A stretch of DNA of 39,939 bases from an uncultured Alphaproteobacteria bacterium (lineage in GTDB: Bacteria > Pseudomonadota > Alphaproteobacteria > HIMB59 > GCA-002718135), in the NCBI GenBank assembly GCA_902620425.1, contig CACNHX010000010.1, forward strand, positions 1-39,939. The letters run 5' to 3'. The number at the start of each line of letters is the position of its first letter. Position 1 is the first letter of the stretch. The position numbers and the translations under genes were made by a program. The notes under the pieces were generated by a model that worked only from the letters and a program-made list of their open reading frames with translations, ran no database searches and had not been told where the DNA came from. Of the stretch, positions 8,703-16,418 are shown piece by piece.

Positions 8703-9386
8703 ATGTCAAATAATAACGTTTTAATTGTTGCTCCTCATGCTGATGATGAAATTTTAGGTTGTGGAGCAACAATAGCTAAATATGTTGAAGAGAATAATGA
8801 TGTTTACGTTGTGGTCTTAACTAATGCTAATTTAGGAGATAAAAAAAGATTTACAGCATCATATATCAAAAAAGTACGAAAAGAATGTATAAGTTCAAAT
8901 AATTTTTTAGGTGTAAAAAAAGTAATTTTTAAAAATTTACCTGCACCCAAATTAGATCAATTTCCACTCTATAAAATTGCTGATACTTTAAAAGAAATTA
9001 TTGAAAAGTACAAAATAAATATTTTATTTGTCCCTCACTATGGTGATTTACATATCGATCATCAATTGGTTTTTGAAGCTTCTATAATAGCATCAAGACC
9101 AGTTGATAATGTAAAAGTTAAAAAAATATTATCATATGAGACTTTATCTGAAACCGAATGGGGGTTACCATTGAAATTCAAAAGATTTCAACCTAATTAT
9201 TTTAATATTATAAATTCAAATCAATTAAATAAAAAACTAAAAGCTTTTAAATTTTATATATCTCAATTGAAATCTAAAAACCATCCACGTACTATTGATT
9301 CAATAAAAAGTTTAGCTCAATATAGAGGTTCAATTGTTGGTTATGAGTATTGTGAAGCTTTTAATATCATAAGAATAAATGAATAA
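8703..9386 (+). CDS. PIG-L/LmbE family deacetylase
   Basis: The 227-residue protein starts with VLIVAPHADDEILGCGATI, the zinc-binding PHxDDE motif (His12, Asp14-Asp15), and has the second metal motif HxxDH in HYGDLHIDHQLV near residues 117-128. The family removes N-acetyl groups from GlcNAc-like sugars on lipids, nucleotides or small thiols. In this cluster it probably deacetylates a sugar of the repeat unit or its precursor, exposing a free amine. The end overlaps the next gene by 8 nt. Ala replaces the usual Pro in the first motif (PHADDE), which occurs in the family. Confidence 0.85.
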   Translation: MSNNNVLIVAPHADDEILGCGATIAKYVEENNDVYVVVLTNANLGDKKRFTASYIKKVRKECISSNNFLGVKKVIFKNLPAPKLDQFPLYKIADTLKEIIEKYKINILFVPHYGDLHIDHQLVFEASIIASRPVDNVKVKKILSYETLSETEWGLPLKFKRFQPNYFNIINSNQLNKKLKAFKFYISQLKSKNHPRTIDSIKSLAQYRGSIVGYEYCEAFNIIRINE

Positions 9387-9978
9387 TTTAGGTATAATTG
9401 GTTGTGGTGGTCATGCTAAGGCAGTAAAATGGATAACAGACAGTTATGATTATGATAAAGTAATTTTTTATGACGAAGAGGTCAATAATTGTATTAATAA
9501 CTTCAATGAAAGCATTTCATATAAATTTTCTGATTATGAAAAATTGAAGCAAGTAGATGAATTTATCATTGCCATTGGGAATAATAAAATAAGAAAGAAA
9601 TATTTTGATATTTTGACAAAAGAAAAATTTAAAATTACAACTTTAATACATCCAACTAGTGTAATTTCAAAACAAGCTAAAATTGGGAAAGGTGTAGTTA
9701 TTATGCCAAATGCTGTAATTGGACAATATGCAGAAATTGGAGATGGAGTGATAGTAAATACCTCTGTTGTAATTGAGCATGATGCAAAAATAGGAAATTT
9801 TTCACATATTGCGCCAAATGCAACTCTTTGTGGAGAAGTTGTTATTAATGAACTATGCTTGATAGGTGCATCATCTGTTTTGATACCTGGTATTACAGTG
9901 AATTCAAATTCCACAATAGGAGCTGGTTCTACAGTAGTTAAGGATGTAAAAAAAAATTCAACCTTTTATGGTTCATAA
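9379..9978 (+). CDS. NeuD/PglD-type sugar N- or O-acetyltransferase
   Basis: The 199-residue product begins with a Rossmann-like loop, LGIIGCGGHAKAVKWI. From about residue 95 it continues with left-handed beta-helix hexapeptide repeats: IGKGVVIMPNAVIGQYAEIG, IGNFSHIAPNATLCG, IPGITVNSNSTIGAGSTV. This is the PglD/NeuD architecture; the active-site His is likely that in VVIEHDAKIG. With the following DegT aminotransferase and the C6-dehydratase it completes an acetyltransferase-aminotransferase-dehydratase set like PglD-PglE-PglF, so N-acetylation of a UDP-4-amino-6-deoxy-sugar is the favoured role. Sialic-acid O-acetylation (NeuD) is the main alternative, but no sialate genes are present. Confidence 0.8.
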   Translation: MNNLGIIGCGGHAKAVKWITDSYDYDKVIFYDEEVNNCINNFNESISYKFSDYEKLKQVDEFIIAIGNNKIRKKYFDILTKEKFKITTLIHPTSVISKQAKIGKGVVIMPNAVIGQYAEIGDGVIVNTSVVIEHDAKIGNFSHIAPNATLCGEVVINELCLIGASSVLIPGITVNSNSTIGAGSTVVKDVKKNSTFYGS

Positions 9979-9990
9979 TAAATAAATAAA

Positions 9991-11148
9991 ATGACTTGGC
10001 CACACTACTCAAATAGAATTGCAAACTTAGTAAAAAAAACAATTTTATCTGGCAAAGTAAATTATTGGACAGGTAATTTGTGTGAAAAATTCGAAAATAA
10101 ATTTTCAAAATTTATAGATGTAAAATATTGTTGTTCTATATCAAACGCGTCTGTTGGCTTAGAAATAGCATTAAATGCATTAGACATTAAAAAAAATGAT
10201 GAAGTAATTGTACCTTCAAGAACATATATTACTTCTGCCAGTGCAATTTTACGAGTAAATGCAAAACCTATATTTGCTGATATAGAAAAAAATTCACTCA
10301 ATATTGATATAAATTCAATAAAAAAAAATATTAATAGAAATACAAAAGCAATAATTTGTGTTCATCTTGCAGGTTATCCATGTGATATGGAAAATATTTT
10401 AAAAATAGCAAAAAAAAATAATTTGAAAGTAATAGAAGACTGTTCCCAGGCTCACGGCGCTATGATTAAAAATAGATCTGTTGGATCTTTTGGTGATATT
10501 TCTGTCTGGAGTTTTTGTAATGATAAAATTATCTCAACTGGTGGAGAAGGAGGTATGATCGCTTGCAATAATAAGACAATTTATAAAAAAATATGGTCTA
10601 TAAAAGATTGTGGAAGATCATATGACAAGATAAGAAAAAAAACAACAAAAGTAGGCTACAGATGGTTATACGACTCGATAGGTACTAATTTTAGAATGAC
10701 TGAAATGCAGGCTGCAATTGGCATCTTACAGCTTAAAGAACTGAAGTCCTATCTAAAAAAAAGAAATAGAAATGCAAATATATTAAGAAATGCTCTTAAA
10801 AAAATTAATTTCATAGACTTTCAAAATGTGGACAAAAAATTATATCATGCATATTACAGATTTACTATTCTAGTTAATAAAACAAAAATAAAAAAAGGTA
10901 ATTCGAGAGATACTATATTGAAGCAATTAATAAATAATAAAATTCCTGCTACCGTCGGTGTATGCCCAGAATTATATAAAGAAAAAGTTTTTCATAAATT
11001 TAGAAAAAAATATACTGACAAATATTATGCAAAAGAAGTAGGTAAAAATATTATTTGCTTTTCTGTAGATCCATCAATATCAGAGAAAAATATGCAATCA
11101 ATTTCTAATAAAATTAAAAGAATTATGAAAAATTGTGAAAATTTATGA
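9991..11148 (+). CDS. DegT/DnrJ/EryC1/StrS (PglE-like) sugar aminotransferase
   Basis: A 385-residue PLP enzyme. The Schiff-base lysine is Lys179 in SFCNDKIISTGGEGGM. Upstream motifs include EVIVPSRTYITSASAILRV and VIEDCSQAHGA, whose Asp/Gln contact the cofactor. The family transfers an amino group, usually from glutamate, to C3 or C4 of a keto-deoxy nucleotide sugar. Its position between the PglD-like acetyltransferase and the C6-dehydratase points to a UDP-4-keto-6-deoxy-HexNAc substrate, giving a UDP-4-amino sugar. It lies 12 nt after the acetyltransferase, and its stop overlaps the dehydratase ATG by 4 nt. Confidence 0.88.
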   Translation: MTWPHYSNRIANLVKKTILSGKVNYWTGNLCEKFENKFSKFIDVKYCCSISNASVGLEIALNALDIKKNDEVIVPSRTYITSASAILRVNAKPIFADIEKNSLNIDINSIKKNINRNTKAIICVHLAGYPCDMENILKIAKKNNLKVIEDCSQAHGAMIKNRSVGSFGDISVWSFCNDKIISTGGEGGMIACNNKTIYKKIWSIKDCGRSYDKIRKKTTKVGYRWLYDSIGTNFRMTEMQAAIGILQLKELKSYLKKRNRNANILRNALKKINFIDFQNVDKKLYHAYYRFTILVNKTKIKKGNSRDTILKQLINNKIPATVGVCPELYKEKVFHKFRKKYTDKYYAKEVGKNIICFSVDPSISEKNMQSISNKIKRIMKNCENL

Positions 11149-12944
11149 TACAAGAAATCTTAGCGTTAAGTCGATTAAAAAAACAGATAATATTATTTTT
11201 TTTAGATTTTCTTTTATCTAACTTAGCTTTTTTAATTTCAATCATAGTACTAGAAGGTAGAATAAAAATTAATATTTTCGAATATGATTATTTATTTTTA
11301 ATTATTACTTTTACATTTTTTCCATTTTTTTTATTTTTTGGATTATATAGCAGGATACTGCGTTATATAGAACTCGATATTATATATAATGTAATTAAAG
11401 CAATTTTTTTATATTTTTGTTTTCTTGGAATCTTTATTTTAGTTTCTAAGTCAAATTATTTTCTATTTTTACTTTTTCTATTTTACATAGCAATATTTTC
11501 TATAATGATATCTTCCTCTAGATTAATATTATCAAAAATTTTATCCAAGAATACCAATCAATTTTCAAAAAATGTATTAATTTATGGTGCAGATCAATAC
11601 ACATTAAACAATATGAATTTTTTAAAAAGATATAAGATTGTATGTTTTGTCGATGATAACCCCTTAATTGTAAATAGATATATAGGTAACTTTAAGGTAT
11701 TTAAATCAACTGAAATTGATAAACTAATTCTAGCTGAAGATATTAGTAAGGTAATTATTTCAATTGAAAGTTTAAGTATTACTGAAAAAAGATACTATAT
11801 ATCAATTTTTAGTAAACATAATGTTTCTATCGAATTTTTAGAAAACATTATATCTTCAAATTCAAAACTGGATTATTCGTTACTTTTAAATAGAAAAATA
11901 GATTGGGATAATCAGAATTTAAATAATCTTTTTAGAGATAAAAATATTTTAGTTACTGGTGCTGGAGGTTCAATAGGTAGCCAGCTTTGTATGCAACTTG
12001 CAGAATATAATATTAATACTTTGTTTTTAGTTGATTTTTCAGAATATAATTTATTTAAAATTGTTGAAAGATTAAAAAAATTTCAAAATGAGCTAAATAT
12101 TTCTTTCAGATTAATGAATATACTAGATCATCAATCACTTGATAGTTTATTTCAAAACAATAAAATTGAATATATTTTTCATGCTGCTGCTTATAAGCAT
12201 GTATCTCTATTAAATAGTAATATCTTAGAAGCTGCTAAAAATAACATTATATCAACATTAAATTTAAGAGATGTCTGCAAGAAATATAAAATTGATAATT
12301 TAGTTTATGTTTCTACTGATAAAGCAGTTAGGCCTTCAAATTTTATGGGTTTTACAAAAAGAATATCTGAAATAATCATTCAGTCAGCCATTTATAATAA
12401 TAAACATACAAACTTTAGTATTGTAAGATTTGGTAATGTTTTAGGATCAAATGGATCAGTAGTTCAGACTTTTGAAGAACAAGTTTTAAGAGGTGGTCCC
12501 GTAACAGTCACACATCCTAACGTAAATAGATATTTTATGACTGTTAATGAAGCAGTTGGCTTAATGCTACAAAGTAGTTTATTTTCTTTAAAAGAGAATG
12601 TTGAGGTTTTTGTTTTAGATATGGGAAAACCTATATTTATAAAATCACTTGCTGAGCAAATAATAAAATTAATGGGAAAAAACATAAAATCAAAAAAGTA
12701 TCCTAATGGGGATATTTCTTTAAAATTTATTGGCTTATTTCCTGGAGAAAAATTAAGTGAAGAACTTTTAATAGGTAACAATCCTATTAAAACTTCACAT
12801 AATGATATTTTTAAAGCTAATGAAACGTTTCCAGAAAAGAAAGACTTTGATATTCTTATTAATAAAATATTAGACAATATAAATAAAGTTAATCTAAGAG
12901 GTTTACAAATTTTAAGAGATGAGTACAAAAATATAATTGATTAA
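11145..12944 (+). CDS. FlaA1/WbpM/PglF-type nucleotide-sugar C6-dehydratase
   Basis: The 599-residue protein has several N-terminal membrane helices (about residues 15-125), a CoA-binding-like linker domain, and a C-terminal SDR domain with NILVTGAGGSIGSQL near residues 266-280. Around residue 400 it has STDKAVRPSNFMGFTKR, in which Met replaces the usual SDR Tyr (MxxxK), as in WbpM/PglF/FlaA1. The reaction is 4,6-dehydration of UDP-GlcNAc to the 4-keto-6-deoxy sugar, feeding the aminotransferase and acetyltransferase just upstream. It is coupled to the aminotransferase gene by ATGA. Length equals the membrane-bound PglF/WbpM class rather than the short soluble FlaA1 class. Confidence 0.9.
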   Translation: MIQEILALSRLKKQIILFFLDFLLSNLAFLISIIVLEGRIKINIFEYDYLFLIITFTFFPFFLFFGLYSRILRYIELDIIYNVIKAIFLYFCFLGIFILVSKSNYFLFLLFLFYIAIFSIMISSSRLILSKILSKNTNQFSKNVLIYGADQYTLNNMNFLKRYKIVCFVDDNPLIVNRYIGNFKVFKSTEIDKLILAEDISKVIISIESLSITEKRYYISIFSKHNVSIEFLENIISSNSKLDYSLLLNRKIDWDNQNLNNLFRDKNILVTGAGGSIGSQLCMQLAEYNINTLFLVDFSEYNLFKIVERLKKFQNELNISFRLMNILDHQSLDSLFQNNKIEYIFHAAAYKHVSLLNSNILEAAKNNIISTLNLRDVCKKYKIDNLVYVSTDKAVRPSNFMGFTKRISEIIIQSAIYNNKHTNFSIVRFGNVLGSNGSVVQTFEEQVLRGGPVTVTHPNVNRYFMTVNEAVGLMLQSSLFSLKENVEVFVLDMGKPIFIKSLAEQIIKLMGKNIKSKKYPNGDISLKFIGLFPGEKLSEELLIGNNPIKTSHNDIFKANETFPEKKDFDILINKILDNINKVNLRGLQILRDEYKNIID

Positions 12945-12974
12945 GTTTAATATAATTATCAACTTAATATTAAT

Positions 12975-13673
12975 ATGAGTAACTTTTCTTTAATTATCCC
13001 AGTTTTCAATGAAATTGATAATCTTGAAAATTTATTCAGAGATATTGTGAAATCCGGTACATACGAAATAGTAGATGAAATTATATTTATTGACGACTGT
13101 AGTACTGATGGCTCTAATTCAGTTTTGAAAACATTATCAAAAAATAATGATAAAGTTCATCTTATTACTCATTCAAAAAATATTGGTCAAAGTAATTCTA
13201 TTAATTCTGGAATTAAAAGCGCTAAAACAGAAAACATTATAACTATTGACTCTGATGGTCAAAATCCACCGTCAGAAATTATTAAAATGATAAATAAATA
13301 TAAAGAATATAAAAATTCAATCTTACTTTCTGGTATACGTACAAAAAGAAAAGATAATTTTGTTAAAATTTTTTCTTCAATTTTAGCAAATAAAATTCGC
13401 AACTTAATATTAGGTGATAATTGCCCAGATACTGGTTGCTCACTAAAAATATTTAAAAAAAAGGATTTTATTGATTTACCTTTTTTTGATGGAATTCATA
13501 GATTTCTTCCTGCATTATTTCTTTTTAATAATGTTAATGTGCAATATATAAATGTCGCCCATAAAGAAAGGTTGCATGGAATTTCAAAATATGGGACAAT
13601 AGACAGATTAATTAAAACTATTGGCGATCTTTTCACTGTTTTAAAAATAAAAAAAACTCTACAAAAAAAATGA
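12975..13673 (+). CDS. Family 2 glycosyltransferase (polyprenyl-phosphate sugar synthase-like)
   Basis: A 232-residue GT-A enzyme beginning SLIIPVFNEIDNLENL, with FIDDCSTDGS (donor binding) near residue 42 and ITIDSDGQNPP near residue 93 (metal-binding Asp motif; Gln-Asn replaces the Gln-Asp seen in many DPM1-like enzymes). It lacks C-terminal membrane helices, so it resembles short dolichol/undecaprenyl-phosphate mannose or glucose synthases. The next gene is a LABN membrane protein overlapping by 4 nt, a pairing seen in polyisoprenyl-phosphate-sugar systems. A TATAAT at 12951-12956 lies in the 30-nt gap upstream, but without a good -35. Confidence 0.82.
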   Translation: MSNFSLIIPVFNEIDNLENLFRDIVKSGTYEIVDEIIFIDDCSTDGSNSVLKTLSKNNDKVHLITHSKNIGQSNSINSGIKSAKTENIITIDSDGQNPPSEIIKMINKYKEYKNSILLSGIRTKRKDNFVKIFSSILANKIRNLILGDNCPDTGCSLKIFKKKDFIDLPFFDGIHRFLPALFLFNNVNVQYINVAHKERLHGISKYGTIDRLIKTIGDLFTVLKIKKTLQKK

Positions 13674-13966
13674 TTTCATATTTCAATTCATTATCTAACA
13701 TTGAATTATTTTTTTTGTGTATAGGATTTATTGGTCAAGGTTTGTTTGCTTCAAGATTTATTGTACAATGGATATATTCTGAAAAAAAAGGAGAGAGTTA
13801 TATACCAATTATTTTTTGGTATCTCAGTATATTTGGTGGACTGGGATTATTAACATATGCAATTTTTAGAAAAGATCCTGTAATAATAATGGGTCAATCA
13901 TTCGGAATAATTATCTATTTAAGAAATTTAATATTAATTTATAATAAAAAAAATGAAAAAAATTGA
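13670..13966 (+). CDS. LABN (lipid-A-disaccharide synthase N-terminal-like) membrane protein
   Basis: The 98-residue protein has about three membrane segments. It carries the LABN signature: GFIGQGLFASRFIVQWIYSE (residues about 18-37), then SYIPIIFWYLSIFGGLGLL and a final GQSFGIIIYLRNLILIY. The domain was named from a fusion to LpxB but stand-alone copies accompany GT2 synthases and ArnT/PMT-type glycosyltransferases. It probably assists handling of a lipid-linked sugar. The GT2 partner is coupled by ATGA. The expected third member, a periplasm-facing GT39/ArnT enzyme, is absent; an aldehyde dehydrogenase gene follows, overlapping by 14 nt. Confidence 0.82.
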   Translation: MISYFNSLSNIELFFLCIGFIGQGLFASRFIVQWIYSEKKGESYIPIIFWYLSIFGGLGLLTYAIFRKDPVIIMGQSFGIIIYLRNLILIYNKKNEKN

Positions 13967-15443
13967 AAATTATATTGATGGTAATATTGTAAAGGGTAAT
14001 TCAGCAAATTATATCCCTGTAGACAATCCTTCTACAGGAGATATTATTTCTGAAGTAATAATATCGGACTCTGTAGACTTTGATAATACAGTTAATTCTT
14101 CTCTCAGAGCATTCAATATATGGTCAGAGGTTACACCATTAAAAAGATCAAGAATTATATCAAAATATAAAGAATTAATTGAAAAGGATCTAGAAAATAT
14201 AGCTAAACTAGTTTCCTTAGAACATGGTAAAACTCTCGATGATGCTAAAGGATCAGTTACAAGGGGTTTGGAAGTTGTGGAATTTGCCTGTGGCATTCCT
14301 CATTTGTTAAAAGGTGAATTTTCTCAAAATGTTGGTACTGATATTGATTCATGGTCTATAAGGCAGCCTTTAGGGGTAACTGCTGGAATTACACCATTCA
14401 ATTTTCCTGCAATGGTTCCAATGTGGATGTATCCAATATCTATTGCTTGTGGAAATTCTTTTATACTTAAACCATCTGAAAAAGATCCTTCTTGTAGTTT
14501 AAAATTAGCTGAGTTATTTTCTGAAGCTGGTCTTCCTGATGGAGTTTTCAATATCCTAAATGGTGATAAAAATTCAGTTAATTTGCTACTTTCAGATAAA
14601 AGAATACAATCTATAAGTTTTGTTGGATCAACACCTGTAGCAAAATATATTTATGAGACTTCTGCAAAAAATGGAAAAAGAGTTCAGGCATTAGGAGGCG
14701 CAAAAAATCATTTAATTGTTATGCCCGATGCTAATTTAGATCAAGCTGTTGATGGAATTATGGGCGCTGCTTATGGATCTGCAGGTGAGAGATGTATGGC
14801 AGTTTCAGTTGCTGTTGCAGTAGGTGACATCGCAGATAAAATGATCGAAAATATTAGCAATAAAGCTGAGAGTCTTAAAGTAGCACCTTGGACTGACGCA
14901 ACTGCAGAAATGGGACCTGTTATATCAAAAGAACATAAACTAAAGATAGAAAACTATATTGACTCTGGTGTAAAGGAGGGTGCTAAGCTAGTACTTGATG
15001 GCAGAGATCTAAAAATTCAAGGATATGAAAATGGTTATTTTGTTGGCCCAACACTATTTGACAAAGTAACTAAAGATATGAAAATTTACAAAGAGGAAAT
15101 ATTTGGTCCGGTTTTATGTGTAGTTCGAGCTAATAATTATGATGAGGCTCTGAAATTAGTTAATGAGCATGCCTTTGGAAATGGAACTAGTATTTATACT
15201 TCTGATGGAGAAATATCTAGGCATTTTACAACTAATTGTAACATCGGAATGGTAGGTGTTAATGTACCCATTCCTGTACCCATGGCTTATCATAGCTTTG
15301 GTGGGTGGAAACAATCTCTATTTGGTGATCATTCAATGCATGGGGTAGAAGGTGTTAGATTTTTTACAAGGTTAAAAACTGTTACTTCAAGATGGCCTAA
15401 AAGTATTCAAAAAGGTCCAGAATTTAAGATGCCTACAAACTAG
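13953..15443 (+). CDS. mmsA: Methylmalonate-semialdehyde dehydrogenase-like (CoA-acylating)
   Basis: A 496-residue aldehyde dehydrogenase. The nucleophile is Cys281 in SAGERCMAVS. The usual general-base Glu segment is replaced by ALGGAKNH, a mark of CoA-acylating methylmalonate-semialdehyde dehydrogenases, and the N-terminal half has GITPFNFPAMVPMWMYP, also typical of MmsA/IolA. The reaction is methylmalonate (or malonate) semialdehyde + NAD + CoA to propionyl-CoA (or acetyl-CoA), as in valine or inositol catabolism. Neighbours are odd: it overlaps the LABN gene and is followed after 3 nt by a nucleotide-sugar epimerase. The gene is visibly less AT-rich than its upstream neighbours. Confidence 0.87.
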   Translation: MKKIENYIDGNIVKGNSANYIPVDNPSTGDIISEVIISDSVDFDNTVNSSLRAFNIWSEVTPLKRSRIISKYKELIEKDLENIAKLVSLEHGKTLDDAKGSVTRGLEVVEFACGIPHLLKGEFSQNVGTDIDSWSIRQPLGVTAGITPFNFPAMVPMWMYPISIACGNSFILKPSEKDPSCSLKLAELFSEAGLPDGVFNILNGDKNSVNLLLSDKRIQSISFVGSTPVAKYIYETSAKNGKRVQALGGAKNHLIVMPDANLDQAVDGIMGAAYGSAGERCMAVSVAVAVGDIADKMIENISNKAESLKVAPWTDATAEMGPVISKEHKLKIENYIDSGVKEGAKLVLDGRDLKIQGYENGYFVGPTLFDKVTKDMKIYKEEIFGPVLCVVRANNYDEALKLVNEHAFGNGTSIYTSDGEISRHFTTNCNIGMVGVNVPIPVPMAYHSFGGWKQSLFGDHSMHGVEGVRFFTRLKTVTSRWPKSIQKGPEFKMPTN

Positions 15444-15446
15444 TTA

Positions 15447-16418
15447 ATGAGAATTTTAGTTACTGGAGCTGCTGGATTTATTGGTTATCATTTAATAAAA
15501 AAAATTTTAAATAAAAATAAAAAAGTTATTGGAATAGATAATATCAATAGCTACTACGATATAAAATTAAAAAAAGATAGAATTAATAATTTAAAAAAAA
15601 ATTATAAAAAATTTTCTTTTCTTAAAATTGATTTGTCTAATTATAAAAAATTAAATGACATTGTAAAAAAAAATAAAATTAATATTATAATTCATTTAGC
15701 AGCTCAGGCAGGAGTCAGATATTCAATAAAATATCCTCGAACTTATTTTAAAAGTAATCTTGAGGGTTTTTTTAATATACTTGAAATATCGAGAGATAAT
15801 AAAATTAAACACCTGATTTATGCTTCTACAAGTTCTGTATATGGAGATTCAAAAAAATTTCCATCAAATGAAAATGATAGAACAGATCAGCCACTATCAT
15901 TTTATGCTGCTACAAAAAAATCAAATGAAGTTATGGCCCATTCTTATTCTTATATTTATAAAATACCTTGTACAGGAGTAAGGTTTTTTACAGTTTATGG
16001 CCCTTTTGGACGTCCTGATATGGCGTTATTTAAATTTACTAAAAATATTATTAATAATCATTCAATAGAATTGTTTAATAATGGAAAACATTTGAGAGAT
16101 TTTACATATGTTGATGACATAGTTGATGGTATTTATTCATTAATTAATAAGCAATCAAAAAAAACCATACCATATGAAATTTTTAATATTGGAAATGGAT
16201 CACCTAAAAAATTATTAGATTATTTAAAATATATTGAAAAAAGTCTAAATAGAATTTCTAAAACTAAAAGATTACCATTACAAGTTGGAGATGTTATAAA
16301 AACTCATTCTGATATAAATAAATTAAAAAAATATACTGGTTACAAACCTAAAACCAATATTAAAATTGGAATAGAGAAATTTATTGAATGGTATAAAGAT
16401 TATTATAAAATTAATTAA
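15447..16418 (+). CDS. NAD-dependent nucleotide-sugar epimerase (UDP-glucuronate 4-epimerase-like)
   Basis: The 323-residue extended SDR begins MRILVTGAAGFIGYHLIKK. It has HLAAQAGVRYSIKYPRTY, a segment typical of UDP-glucuronate 4-epimerases, and the YxxxK pair in SFYAATKKSNE (about residues 152-162). VRFFTVYGPFGRPDMALFKF and the C-terminal QVGDVIKTHSDINKLKKYTG also fit that family. It would make UDP-galacturonate from UDP-glucuronate for the surface polysaccharide. UDP-glucose 4-epimerase or a related epimerase is a weaker alternative. It is the last gene of the + strand block; its stop overlaps the stop of the convergent gene within TTAATTAA. Confidence 0.85.
   Translation: MRILVTGAAGFIGYHLIKKILNKNKKVIGIDNINSYYDIKLKKDRINNLKKNYKKFSFLKIDLSNYKKLNDIVKKNKINIIIHLAAQAGVRYSIKYPRTYFKSNLEGFFNILEISRDNKIKHLIYASTSSVYGDSKKFPSNENDRTDQPLSFYAATKKSNEVMAHSYSYIYKIPCTGVRFFTVYGPFGRPDMALFKFTKNIINNHSIELFNNGKHLRDFTYVDDIVDGIYSLINKQSKKTIPYEIFNIGNGSPKKLLDYLKYIEKSLNRISKTKRLPLQVGDVIKTHSDINKLKKYTGYKPKTNIKIGIEKFIEWYKDYYKIN

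Noticed and set aside
9534-9914. 126-codon open frame on the minus strand
   Set aside because: It lies antisense inside the PglD-like gene, whose hexapeptide repeats are clear; its own product is low-complexity without domain.
12464-12928. 154-codon open frame on the minus strand
   Set aside because: Antisense to the conserved C-terminus of the C6-dehydratase; no independent support.
1-13950. Long A/T runs as repeats or mobile-element ends
   Set aside because: They follow the Lys/Phe/Ile-rich coding style of the region and show no paired ends or duplicated flanks.
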